From Mesorhizobium atlanticum (GTDB lineage Bacteria; Pseudomonadota; Alphaproteobacteria; Rhizobiales; Rhizobiaceae), in NCBI RefSeq assembly GCF_003289965.1, contig NZ_QMBQ01000001.1:62001-126000 (forward strand): a stretch of DNA of 64,000 nucleotides. Direction: 5' to 3'. Shown one piece after another: positions 8,998 to 16,736 of the stretch. The translations under genes were made by a program, and so were the position numbers. The notes beneath the pieces were generated by a model that was given only the letters and a program-made list of their open reading frames with translations, ran no database searches and was not told where the DNA came from. The first letter of the stretch is position 1, and every line of letters begins with the position of its first letter.

Positions 8998-9243
8998 ATG
9001 GTCGAAGTCACCCTTTGGGGCTCGCTCAGCGCCGTCGCCGGCGGCAAGGCCAGGCACGACATCGAGGCCAAGGACATCAGGGAGCTGTTCCGCAAGCTGG
9101 CGGAACAGTATCCCGGCATCGAGCCCTGGATCGACCGCGGCATAGCGGTCGCGATCGACGGGACGATCTATCGCGATACGTGGAGCAAGGAACTGCCGAA
9201 GGACGCGGAGATTTTCCTGCTGCCGCGATTGGCGGGGGGATAG
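8998..9243 (+). CDS. MoaD/ThiS family sulfur-carrier-like protein
   Basis: 81 residues with a beta-grasp pattern (VEVTLWGSLSAVAGG, then IAVAIDGTIYRD, then AEIFLLPRLAGG). It ends in Gly-Gly, the feature needed for adenylation and thiocarboxylation in sulfur-carrier proteins. It lies just downstream of a molybdopterin enzyme operon, so a role in cofactor supply or sulfuration is attractive, but that is inference. No MoaE, ThiG or E1-like partner is seen in the window. The 172-bp gap is occupied by the palindromic element. Confidence 0.78.
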   Translation: MVEVTLWGSLSAVAGGKARHDIEAKDIRELFRKLAEQYPGIEPWIDRGIAVAIDGTIYRDTWSKELPKDAEIFLLPRLAGG

Positions 9244-9292
9244 CGCGCGCGGCTCGCCGGCTTTCACGGATCCCGCGCGGACGGCCTCGCGC

Positions 9293-9370
9293 CTATCGCC
9301 TGAGCCCGAAGAAGCTCAGGATGGCGAGGATGACGACGACGAGCCCGACAAGGTAGATGATGCTGTGCAT
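9293..9370 (-). CDS. Very small single-pass membrane protein (25 aa)
   Basis: An ATG at 9370 has an excellent Shine-Dalgarno (AGGAGGACC). The product starts MHSIIYLVGLVVV and ends SFFGLRR, one hydrophobic helix with a short basic tail. I recall similar unnamed 24-28-residue proteins in rhizobia, but that is memory, not a search. Function unknown. Confidence 0.55.
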   Translation of the reverse strand: MHSIIYLVGLVVVILAILSFFGLRR

Positions 9371-9579
9371 GGAGGTCCTCCTGTGGAGGATCAACAGTTA
9401 GCGACCGCTAATGTTCCAGCGATGAGGCAAGTCCGAAACGTCATCAGTTCGTATGGCGATCCGTTCAGCATATGCCGGCATGCTTCGGCAGCCGGCGCAC
9501 TGTATCCAGTCCGCCGGTCAGGCGCGGATCGTGGGATCCCCCTTCCGGGTCGGGCCGCCCCGGACAAATGGTTTACCTG

Positions 9580-9711
9580 TTACCTGTTTGGCCGGTCTTC
9601 GCGCATAACGTTGTAGAGAAGCAGGCCCGCCATCAAGGACACCACGGCGCCCAGCATGTCATGGCTGGTCAGCCCGGAATAATACACAAAAGCGAATGCC
9701 AGTTCGGCCAT
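9580..9711 (-). CDS. Small hydrophobic hypothetical protein (43 aa)
   Basis: Starts MAELAFAFVYYSG with GGTGGAACC upstream, has one clear hydrophobic stretch (MLGAVVSLMAGLLLYNVM) and ends in the polar tail REDRPNR. The longer in-frame version adds a proline/alanine-rich head with no family look. Not recognised. Probably a single-pass membrane peptide. Confidence 0.4.
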   Translation of the reverse strand: MAELAFAFVYYSGLTSHDMLGAVVSLMAGLLLYNVMREDRPNR

Positions 9712-9877
9712 GGTTCCACCCGGCTGGGCGATGCTCCTGAGAGAACCCCTGGCGCGGGCTAAGGTTCCTGAAGCTCGCGCCGATCCTGGGCACGGTCCCG
9801 GTGCCTTCTCAGGCCAGCCGCATGCAATGGGGTCGATCAAGGCCGCGAGGGCTGACGGAGCGACCGGCACCCCTACC

Positions 9878-10258
9878 CTAGCTTTGCCTGTCAGCCCGCT
9901 CTTTCAGAAAATGCGCCTCGCGAAGGAGCGCATCCCAGTCGGTCCCGATCGTCTCGATCAGCTCGCCGGCCTGTTCCTGGGTGATGCCGGTTTCCCTTGC
10001 CAGGCGCCCTGCAAGCAATTCGAAGACGGCTTGGTCGCTCTCCCCGAGGCTGCCTTCGCGATGTTGCAACGCCTCGAAGATCACTTCGAAGACGCTGTCG
10101 ACTTCCTCGTCGATCTCGCTGGCCGGGATGCCTTCGCGCCCTGCCGCCTTCATCATCTCGTCGACGAGATCGGCCACCGCTACCGGGTCGTCCGTCAGCA
10201 CGTTCGGCAGATGCTCCGCCATCCATCTGTCGAAGAAGTCGAGACCGCGCCTGCTCAT
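9878..10258 (-). CDS. DUF768 family protein
   Basis: 126 acidic residues beginning MSRRGLDFFDRWMAEHLPN. The opening and the following alternation of helical acidic blocks (DLVDEMMKAAGREGIPASEIDEEVDSVFEVIFEAL) match DUF768, a family largely restricted to Mesorhizobium and close relatives. Function unknown. A near-palindromic 30-bp element about 45 bp upstream of the start (10303-10332) recurs near 63.0 kb and could be its control site. Confidence 0.85.
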   Translation of the reverse strand: MSRRGLDFFDRWMAEHLPNVLTDDPVAVADLVDEMMKAAGREGIPASEIDEEVDSVFEVIFEALQHREGSLGESDQAVFELLAGRLARETGITQEQAGELIETIGTDWDALLREAHFLKERADRQS

Positions 10259-10302
10259 GTGGCCATAAGCGCGCGGGCAACATTAGGTTCCGCTGATGGG
10301 GA

Positions 10303-10332
10303 CTGAGGTCCCATGCGCCGGCGCATTGGTCC
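10303..10332. repeat. 30-bp near-palindrome, copy 1
   Basis: Centred on the perfect 12-bp palindrome TGCGCCGGCGCA, with GGTCC and GGTCC/GGACC-like flanks. A second copy at 63020-63049 matches at 28 of 30 positions. This copy sits upstream of the DUF768 gene. It could be a regulator site or the core of a decayed repeat. Confidence 0.55.
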
Positions 10333-10541
10333 ATCGCGTGAAACATAGACCCTGCGATCTCATTGGGGCTGTGCTGACGAGCATCAGTCCCTTCATCGTC
10401 AGGCTGCCGGATCGCCCGCCATCTGCCCACAGGTGGCGGGCATCTGACGACAAGGCAATCAGCCTCTTCATCGGGCCGGGGATGTTCTCGTGCCTGATGC
10501 CGGGCATCCGGAACACGGCGTTGGACAGTATGGAGGCAAGC

Positions 10542-10724
10542 ATGATCACCACGACCTTGGAGAGCAGGGTGGCGGGTTTGCAGGACAGGCTGAGAGCAGC
10601 CAAGCTCAGCACGGATGACATGCTGGCCTTCCAAAAGGTCGCGGACGTGCTGGACAATGGCCATGGCGCCATCGACCTCGACGACCTGATCGCGCTGTCG
10701 TTTGTGGTGGAGGATGAGGATTGA
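10542..10724 (+). CDS. Small helical hypothetical protein (60 aa)
   Basis: The ATG at 10542 is preceded by GGAGGCAAGC. The product runs MITTTLESRVAGLQDRLRA and ends in acidic SFVVEDED. It is predicted to be soluble and largely helical. Not recognised. Longer in-frame starts lack family character and ribosome sites. Confidence 0.5.
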   Translation: MITTTLESRVAGLQDRLRAAKLSTDDMLAFQKVADVLDNGHGAIDLDDLIALSFVVEDED

Positions 10725-10770
10725 GGGTGAGCCAAGACGCGGCGAGGCCACCCTACGCTCACGATGCCCG

Positions 10771-11553
10771 CTAGTATTTTGCTCCGCGACGACCTCGGGC
10801 TGGCCCAGAATGCGGAGGTCTCGCATAGCTCCAACGCCGAGCGGTTAGTCCCCTTCGGACAACCCACGCAATGGCATCCATGGGGATGATCTGCTCCCTA
10901 GTCCTAGCCGAGTCGATAAACCAGGATCGCGAAACAGCCGCAAGAACGGCATGGCCGTCGATACGCCCTGGTAGCAAACACCAAAGCTTGCCCTGCATTT
11001 CCGGAGGTAATCCGTCTGGGGCTGCGAAGCCTTCGAAATCGAATAGGACCGGCTTTGTGCAGTTGAGCCAAACTGCGGGCAGACAACTTTCAGGGCTACG
11101 CGTAAGGAACAAGCCATTTGCAAAGGGCACACTGAATAGTTTTCCCCCCGCGAGGAACCGCTTCCGGTCATTCTTTAGGCGCATCCCGTCCACGATCCAG
11201 ATCATGTTCCGGTAAAAAGTCTCGCGCGCAGTTCTCTCTTGCGCAGGCAAGTGGGAATGCTGGAACTCGATCACTTGGCCATTTCCGGTCATTACATCGG
11301 CGACGTGCTTCTCACCTTTTTCATCGTGCTGGATGATTTCCTGCCATTCCGAGGGAAAATGATCCTTCCAGCGGCGGTGCCAGAGAGTTTCTGGTTCCCA
11401 CCAAGGATCGCAGTTCCTATTGCCCTGATGCGCCCAATGCCAAACGCGTTGTGTTCCGCACTTTGCGATCATCTGTTGTGAGCAAACGAGGCATTGGCCC
11501 ACCAATGCGGGAGCGGCCTCACTTCGTTCGTTATTCACCAATGCACGCCGCAT
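10771..11553 (-). CDS. CoiA-like nuclease
   Basis: 260 residues from the ATG at 11553, chosen for GGAGAAAGTT just upstream; more upstream starts add unlike sequence. The N-terminus has a zinc-ribbon-like CLVC and the tryptophan/histidine-rich RVWHWAHQGNRNCDPWWEPE block typical of CoiA proteins. The nuclease core HVADVMTGNGQVIEFQHS has the D...ExQ pattern of PD-(D/E)xK-like enzymes. CoiA homologues act on DNA in competence, and solitary relatives occur in mobile or defence regions. This gene is visibly less GC-rich than its neighbours and lies beside the ParA/HEPN-like trio, so it may belong to the same imported island. Confidence 0.72.
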   Translation of the reverse strand: MRRALVNNERSEAAPALVGQCLVCSQQMIAKCGTQRVWHWAHQGNRNCDPWWEPETLWHRRWKDHFPSEWQEIIQHDEKGEKHVADVMTGNGQVIEFQHSHLPAQERTARETFYRNMIWIVDGMRLKNDRKRFLAGGKLFSVPFANGLFLTRSPESCLPAVWLNCTKPVLFDFEGFAAPDGLPPEMQGKLWCLLPGRIDGHAVLAAVSRSWFIDSARTREQIIPMDAIAWVVRRGLTARRWSYARPPHSGPARGRRGAKY

Positions 11554-11863
11554 AACTTTCTCCACAATCGCGGCTGCCCGTTGCAGCCAGCCACCGGTTT
11601 CTTGCGAGGAATGTTTCGGCAGCATAGCCAGCCATAAGTTGGCGCTGGTTCTTCTTATCGTCGACGTAAGGGGGCAACCCACTGTCGGTTATCGTGCGAC
11701 TGTCCTCAATGCCCGGCGTCGCTTCTTCTCAAGGCACGAGGAGGATTGTAGCTGCCGAACTAGGTTGGTCAAGTCTCGGTGTTGCGAGGGTCCACGCGCC
11801 AACACATGGACATAGCCGGATACCAGTCCAGCGGCGACACATCGTTCAAATTTGTTATCCCCG

Positions 11864-12607
11864 TCAGCGAATAACTTTCACGCTAAAGGCCGACTTGATT
11901 AAAGCATCTTTTGAGGCTGGAATGGCCAGCGAAAGCGCTTCTCTTAACCCCTTGTTGGCTGCACCTTGAAGGCGCTCATGAAAGAGCGGCAACATTAGCA
12001 AGTTGACGTCGCGAAGTACGTTCTTTTGAGTCGCGGCCCATTTTCCAACGCCATCAGCACTCGTCTTCCAAAGGTTCGACTTTTCTATTTCGTTGGTCAT
12101 TCTGAATTCGCGAGCGGAAGAATGGACAACGTTCGACAGATGACTGTAATGAGACCTTAGCGTCGCTGGTGACTTCAAGGATTCAGGCAGATTACAAATT
12201 TCCGGATGTTCCGCAAAGTAGTCGAATAATTCTTTAAACGTTGGGCGATATTTTCCCTGATCCCACTGCCGATATTCCACCGGATGATCCATAAAGAAAA
12301 GCGATTGTATTGTATTCTCGATCAAGCTTCTAAGTGACTTCATCGCCGGCCGCCACATGCCGACAGAAATCAAGACAGACGAGGTTAGTCCATCATTCTG
12401 CGCTTCCGAAAAGAAGCCCAGGGCTCCAGCTGAAATTTTCTCTTCCAAAACGAATGACCGCCAAGCTTGTAAGGTCGTCAACCGCGAATAGGCGTCGTCT
12501 AGTTTCGCGGAGCTACTTCCGATAACTGTCAACAGATTCGCGGTTAGCTTCCCTCCAAGACCATTCCGAAACTGCTGCGCGTTGGCCTTGATCTCCGCAT
12601 CGGGCAT
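11864..12607 (-). CDS. HEPN-like all-helical protein, last gene of the ParA trio
   Basis: 247 residues, almost wholly helical by composition. The segment around residues 85-130 (SLRSLIENTIQSLFFMDHP then EYRQWDQGKYRPTFKELFDY) and the motif Arg151-x4-His156 followed by HLSNVVHSS resemble helical proteins of the HEPN/DUF5677-like superfamily, in which RxxxxH is the RNase signature. This is motif reading, not a search result. The start follows the upstream gene's stop by 6 bp, so the three genes form one operon. GC content is clearly below the window average. A toxin or effector role is inference. Confidence 0.5.
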   Translation of the reverse strand: MPDAEIKANAQQFRNGLGGKLTANLLTVIGSSSAKLDDAYSRLTTLQAWRSFVLEEKISAGALGFFSEAQNDGLTSSVLISVGMWRPAMKSLRSLIENTIQSLFFMDHPVEYRQWDQGKYRPTFKELFDYFAEHPEICNLPESLKSPATLRSHYSHLSNVVHSSAREFRMTNEIEKSNLWKTSADGVGKWAATQKNVLRDVNLLMLPLFHERLQGAANKGLREALSLAIPASKDALIKSAFSVKVIR

Positions 12608-12613
12608 GACAAA

Positions 12614-13033
12614 TCACGGCTTCTTCATCAAAATCGCAAGAGCGCGTGCAAGAGCCGAAGTTTGTTCTGGCTCATCCTCGGCTACATCACTAGCTAGCCT
12701 ATCACGAATGTCCGGGTTTTCCTGAATGTGCCTTAAAATCTTTCCAAGAATATCACGGACAGCGTCAGCTTTTCTAACCTCTATCGGTATCCTGAAATAA
12801 TTCGCCAAATCAAGCAGTTCCTGCTTGTTATAACTTGCCATCTGCGCAAGGAGCGCCAAGCCCGTTCCTTTGTCGGCCATATCAGGTCGTTCCATATCCC
12901 GGCGTTGCCTTTGTGGACGAGGCGACATAGCGTAAGTTGTAAGATTTGTGAGTTCTTCAAAATCAATATTAGGTCCAGCGCGCAGTACGCGAGAAAGGTG
13001 GTTGAGCGCCTTGGCTAATTCATGAGTTTTCAT
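12614..13033 (-). CDS. Hypothetical protein with SAP-like helix-turn segment, middle gene of the ParA trio
   Basis: 139 residues. Residues 66-100 (SYNKQELLDLANYFRIPIE then KADAVRDILGKI) resemble a SAP or Rho-N-type helix-extension-helix that binds nucleic acid. The N-terminal part is helical and the C-terminus acidic. The ATG overlaps the ParA stop codon by one base (TAATG), implying translational coupling. No family name can be given with certainty. By position it could be the DNA- or RNA-binding partner of the ATPase. Confidence 0.55.
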   Translation of the reverse strand: MKTHELAKALNHLSRVLRAGPNIDFEELTNLTTYAMSPRPQRQRRDMERPDMADKGTGLALLAQMASYNKQELLDLANYFRIPIEVRKADAVRDILGKILRHIQENPDIRDRLASDVAEDEPEQTSALARALAILMKKP

Positions 13034-13839
13034 TAGAAGCCTACGTTCTGATCGAGTTCAGCAAATATATAGTTGAACTCAGCTATCGCATCCTTGTCGC
13101 CGCTATCATAAATAGATTCGGTCTTCTCCATTGCCGCACTTATTGCTGTGCGATCAGCAATCTTTCCCTGAAGGACCTTGCCATTAAAATTCCCGCGAAC
13201 GCCGCTTTCAGTCTCCGCCCTGTGCTTTGCCGGCCTTCCGACGCGAGAGATGACTATGCCCGCGTTTATCAAATTGACATCTAGGTCTTCGGATAGAACC
13301 TCAATCCGACCGAGGAGCAAACCGATACCAAGAACCGAAAGATAGTCCAGAGAGACCGGCACCATGTAATGCGTGCTAATGGCTAATGCGTTTTGCGTGG
13401 GAAGCGTCAGATTCGGCGGACAATCACAGATTACAATATTATAATCACCAAGATGATCCTTCAGTGATTTCTTAAGCTGAAACTCGCGAGCGGTGAGCCC
13501 AGCTAGATCAAGATCAACCGTAAAAAGATCAAGGTGCGATGGAATTAAGTCGACATTCTTCCACGCGCTGCTAATAACCACATCGCTGAAATCTTTCACC
13601 GCGCCTTGGGCGCTTTTGTGGCGCCGAGCACCAAGAAGATCAGCAACAGTTCCTTTGGTCTTTGTATGATCCTCCCAACCCTCTACACCTATCATGCCGA
13701 AACTGGCATTGGCTTGGGGATCTAAATCACACAGCAATACCTTACGTTTTTTTCGACCGCAGTATGCCGCATAGTTGACTGCCAAAGTGGTCTTCCCGAC
13801 GCCACCCTTCAAATTGATTGACGATAATACGATAGTCAT
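13033..13839 (-). CDS. ParA/Soj-type P-loop ATPase, first gene of the trio
   Basis: 268 residues from MTIVLSSINL; an upstream in-frame ATG at 13875 adds 12 residues and lacks a ribosome site. The deviant Walker A motif KGGVGKTT is at residues 11-18, the A' motif CDLDPQAN near 37-44 and Walker B IVICDCPPN later. There is no N-terminal HTH, so it is the short Soj-like form. ParA proteins dimerise on DNA with ATP and usually position plasmids, chromosomes or protein complexes with a ParB-like partner. No ParB or replication gene is nearby; the two following genes take its place. Low GC for the window. Confidence 0.88.
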   Translation of the reverse strand: MTIVLSSINLKGGVGKTTLAVNYAAYCGRKKRKVLLCDLDPQANASFGMIGVEGWEDHTKTKGTVADLLGARRHKSAQGAVKDFSDVVISSAWKNVDLIPSHLDLFTVDLDLAGLTAREFQLKKSLKDHLGDYNIVICDCPPNLTLPTQNALAISTHYMVPVSLDYLSVLGIGLLLGRIEVLSEDLDVNLINAGIVISRVGRPAKHRAETESGVRGNFNGKVLQGKIADRTAISAAMEKTESIYDSGDKDAIAEFNYIFAELDQNVGF

Positions 13840-14058
13840 TTGATTCACGCCCGATATCGCGGTTGAGGCAGCCATAGCGCATTGTTTGCGCCGAAGCGAG
13901 GGCGTTCGCTGGCACGTCCCGCAAGTCGTTCGGCTTTCGCGAGGCGCGCAGACGTAGTGACGGCCTGCCGCACCACCCCACCCACAAATTTCTCCTCCCC
14001 CACGGACACATCTCCCGCCTCGCGCGTTAATGCGCCTATCGTCGACGGGCTGAGTTTC

Positions 14059-14256
14059 ATGGCCTCAGGGCAAGGGTGGGTCGCCGGATCGATCCGCGCC
14101 CGTCGCTGGGGTTCGAGCCCGCTCGGGCCGTTGAGGCATGGACGCCAAGCCTTCGCACCACGGTCAACCTGATGCTCGCGGCCGAAGCGCAGATCGTGCT
14201 GTATTGCGGGCCGGACTTCGTCCCGCTCTACAACGACGCTGGCACGGTATTCCCTC
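14059..14256 (+). pseudogene. Fragment of a PAS-domain (HWE-type) sensor kinase, frameshifted and truncated
   Basis: One frame encodes SIRARRWGSSPLGP and the next continues VEAWTPSLRTTVNLMLAAEA and then CGPDFVPLYNDAG. Joined, these read like the conserved N-terminal PAS segment of rhizobial sensor kinases (RAFDWS.TPLGP.EAWP.SLRT, then W.GP....YNDAY). One base appears lost near 14130, and the similarity stops abruptly after YNDAG. It is a gene remnant lying between the low-GC island and ordinary sequence. Nothing else convincing is coded between 13840 and 14457. Confidence 0.6.
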
Positions 14257-14457
14257 CAGCGCCTGTTCCTCCTCGCCCTACCCGCCGAGCACCTCCACTT
14301 CACTCCCGGCACATGCCCACACCAGCGGAGTGTGCCTGTCTGGCGGACCCACCTATCGACGGGCTCCTTTCCCGCAACAGTTGCACTCTCTCATGGAACC
14401 AACCTTCCGTTGGCGCGTAGTCTCGCGGTCGTCCCCAGCACGAGAGGCAAGGTGCCC

Positions 14458-14808
14458 ATGCCCGTCCGCAGGAAACGCAGGAAGCACTCCGGCAGCGATC
14501 TTTTGCTGGCGCCGGCGGTGATCGGCATGCGGGTGCCGCTGCTGGTGCTGGACGCGATCAGCCATGCGCCCAACGGGCGGGAGGCGCTGCGGGCGGTGCA
14601 GGAGAAGGCGCTTGCGGCGACCGAAGGCCTGTTCGCGGCGCAGGCAAAGACGCTCGAGGCGGCGTTGCGCTTCTGGCCTGACGTCCTTTCCGGCAAAAGC
14701 CCATCGCTTTGCGACGGAACGGTGGCGATGGAAGCGGCGGCGGCCGCCATGCTGCCCGCGGCCCAGCAGGTGCGGCGCAATTTCGACCGGCTTTCCAAAC
14801 GGCGCTGA
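14458..14808 (+). CDS. Hypothetical helical protein, faintly phasin-like
   Basis: 116 residues from MPVRRKRRKHSG, with AAGGTG upstream; the earlier in-frame start runs through the kinase remnant and is not used. A basic N-terminus is followed by an alanine-rich amphipathic helical body (LEAALRFWPDVLSG, AMEAAAAAMLPAAQQVRRNF) in the style of small phasin or granule-associated proteins. No motif is decisive. A RIME-like repeat follows. Confidence 0.5.
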   Translation: MPVRRKRRKHSGSDLLLAPAVIGMRVPLLVLDAISHAPNGREALRAVQEKALAATEGLFAAQAKTLEAALRFWPDVLSGKSPSLCDGTVAMEAAAAAMLPAAQQVRRNFDRLSKRR

Positions 14809-14859
14809 CCGCGCCGCAAGCGTCCGCCGGTGCGGGACGCTCCGGCTCGGCCGCAGGCT

Positions 14860-14960
14860 AAAGCGCGTCGCGTCTGAACGCCCTCACGCGACGCGCTTTA
14901 GGTTGTTGTTTTTATGCATGTCGTTGTCCCAAAACCGCTGCACACTTTTGGGCGACATGC
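14860..14960. repeat. RIME-like intergenic mosaic element, copy 1
   Basis: Two successive palindromes: AAAGCGCGTCGCG paired with CGCGACGCGCTTT, then a GCATGTC...CACTTTTGGGCGACATGC unit. Copies with the same plan are at 39564-39666 and 62456-62558. RIME elements are a described rhizobial repeat class built from two palindromes. It ends one base before the stop codon of the flavodoxin gene encoded on the opposite strand. Confidence 0.8.
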
Positions 14961-14961
14961 A

Positions 14962-15489
14962 TCAGCCGATCGTTGCGAGGAACCGGTCGGTGAAGCCGGC
15001 GAGCGCGTTCCAGTCGGTGAATTCGTGATCCTGCCCTGGGCCTGGATCCTCGCCCTTCATGACGACGAATTTGACGAACTGCTCCTGGAAGTAATCGTAT
15101 TTGGTGAAGCGCAAGGCGCCGCCCAGCAGAAGCGTCATGCGCGGCTGCCAACCCGTCACGGAGACGAAGCGGTCGACATATTTCTGGGCAGCGGCCTCGT
15201 GGCCGTCCAGCGCCGCCGACAGGCTGACCGAAACCAGCGCCGAAGGCTTGCCGCTCAACAGGTCGTGATGCGCGAACACGAAAGTCGTGACGGCTTCCTG
15301 ATGGTGCTCCTGGTGGACCGACGCGGCAATAATGAAGGCGTCGAAATGCCCGAGCTTCAGATCGGGCGTGAACCTCGCACTGTCCAGCAGCTCGACCTGA
15401 TGCCTGCGCCCGCGAATGTCGGTCGCCATCCGTTCAGCGATTTTCCTGGTCTGCCCTTCAGTCGTTCCATAGACGATCAAGAGGTTCAC
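14962..15489 (-). CDS. Flavodoxin-domain protein, HemG-like (menaquinone-dependent protoporphyrinogen oxidase family)
   Basis: 175 residues from a GTG at 15489 with GGAGGGACATC before it; ATG starts further up add unrelated sequence. The FMN phosphate loop YGTTEGQTRKIAERM opens the protein. The motifs FDAFIIAASVHQEHH, LLLGGALRFTKYDYF and HEFTDWNAL follow the order seen in HemG, and the length is close to the 181 residues of E. coli HemG. HemG needs menaquinone, whereas rhizobia mainly use ubiquinone, so the true role may be a generic FMN oxidoreductase. Cytochrome b561-type genes lie nearby. Confidence 0.78.
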   Translation of the reverse strand: MNLLIVYGTTEGQTRKIAERMATDIRGRRHQVELLDSARFTPDLKLGHFDAFIIAASVHQEHHQEAVTTFVFAHHDLLSGKPSALVSVSLSAALDGHEAAAQKYVDRFVSVTGWQPRMTLLLGGALRFTKYDYFQEQFVKFVVMKGEDPGPGQDHEFTDWNALAGFTDRFLATIG

Positions 15490-15965
15490 GATGTCCCTCC
15501 GACAGAGGTTGATGGGGACCATCCGACTTGCCCGGCGCGCCCCAATGCAACGGAGCGCATCATAGCGCATGAAAGGGGCTTCACGCACCGATTTTCGCGC
15601 CGGCGCGGATGCCCAGGTTCGTGCCATTTTCGCGGGCCGCAATTCGCGCTGACGCCTGCGCGCCGGCCATCGGCGAGCCGCGTGCGCTCGGCCGGCCGGC
15701 GCGGGAGGACTTGGCGGAGCTGCGGCTCGACGCGCATGCAACGTCGCTTCTGCGATCGCGCCATGTCGCGGCGCCGCTACTTTAGCTATCTTGAATATGC
15801 GGCGGACCCAGGTTCGCCGGGCCGGCGTCGGGGCGCTGCCCCCTCACGCAACAGGCGCCGGCCACTCAGAAAGCGGCCCCGCGCGCCAGGCGCCGGCTCG
15901 GTGTTCGCCGCCAGCGCCGCCTGCGCGGCCGATGCGACGGCGCCCGTCCTGCCCGGGCGCCTTCT
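15490..15965. other. Stretch without a convincing gene
   Basis: High-GC sequence with overlapping arginine-rich open frames on both strands, none with a family-like product or a credible start. The promoter of the flavodoxin gene should lie at its left edge. Confidence 0.4.
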
Positions 15966-16076
15966 GGAGCGTTTCACCGTTTCGGCGAACCGCCCTATCT
16001 CTTTGTTTTGAGGCAATTCCGGACGGAAGGCTGCGGCGAAGACGCCGAGCCTAACCGCCTTGCTTGGAATTGCTCT
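15966..16076. repeat. GCAATTCCGGACGGAA intergenic element, copy 1
   Basis: Runs from GAGCGTTTCACCGTTTCGGC through GAGGCAATTCCGGACGGAA to GGAATTGCTC. The ends pair as an inverted repeat. Related copies are at 48299-48346 and, in tandem, 52067-52244. Its right end touches the stop codon of the cytochrome b561 gene. Confidence 0.75.
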
Positions 16077-16611
16077 ATTCGCGGCTCTCGGCGAGGTCGT
16101 TCGCGGTGAGCGGGTTCATGCGCTCCAGCGTCCCGTCCTTCATGACGAACTGGTGCCAAATGGCGATCAGCGCATGGGCGCCGGCCAGCCACAGGATCAG
16201 CGTGCCGCCGGTTTCGTGCAGGTCGGCAATCAGGCCCGGCGCGCCCTGCACGGGCGCGGCGAGCGCCGGCAGGTCCAGCCCCAGGAAGGAGACCTGGATG
16301 CCCAGGCGCGAGGCGGCATACCAGCCGCTCAGCGGCAGCGCGATGAGGAACAGGTAGAGCACCGTGTGTCCGGCGCGCGCGGCAAGGTCCATCCAGCGGC
16401 TCTGCGGGTCCTCGACGCGGGGCGCCGCGCCCAGCCAGCGCGCCAAGAGGCGCGGCACGACCAGCAGCAGAACGGCAAGGCCGAGGGTGAAATGCAGGTA
16501 GGGCGGGTCGGCGCGCGCATGGCGCCCGCCCTCGGCAGTGAACCAGGCGGCGACGACCAAAAGGGCCGTAAGCCAGTGGATCGCAATGGTGATCTGTGAA
16601 TAGCGCCGCAT
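16075..16611 (-). CDS. Cytochrome b561 family protein
   Basis: 178 residues, four membrane helices. The N-terminal QITIAIHWLTALLVVAAW carries the first haem-ligand His, YLHFTLGLAVLLLVVPRLL the second, HTVLYLFLIALPLSGWYAA the third helix, and HETGGTLILWLAGAHALIAIWH the last pair. It is a di-haem b-type cytochrome of the inner membrane moving electrons between quinol and a periplasmic acceptor. Stop codon TAG overlaps the repeat to its left. A second cytochrome b and a PepSY protein lie just upstream. Confidence 0.9.
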   Translation of the reverse strand: MRRYSQITIAIHWLTALLVVAAWFTAEGGRHARADPPYLHFTLGLAVLLLVVPRLLARWLGAAPRVEDPQSRWMDLAARAGHTVLYLFLIALPLSGWYAASRLGIQVSFLGLDLPALAAPVQGAPGLIADLHETGGTLILWLAGAHALIAIWHQFVMKDGTLERMNPLTANDLAESRE

Positions 16612-16736
16612 TAGGCATGCTCCGTCTTTTTAGGCTCGCGTGATGCCGAGGCCGGGAACGCCTCGGCGCGCAAACGCCGATATGGTTCCGCGGGCGTCCA
16701 GGCAGGCGCCCGCGGTTGCCCCGGTGCGGGGCGCGT

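Noticed and set aside
13033..13839. ParA gene as part of a plasmid replication or partition locus
   Set aside because: No ParB, replication initiator, origin iterons or conjugation genes are visible nearby.
14332..14457. Upstream extension of the 116-residue hypothetical protein
   Set aside because: It runs through non-family sequence next to the kinase remnant; the later ATG has a better upstream region.
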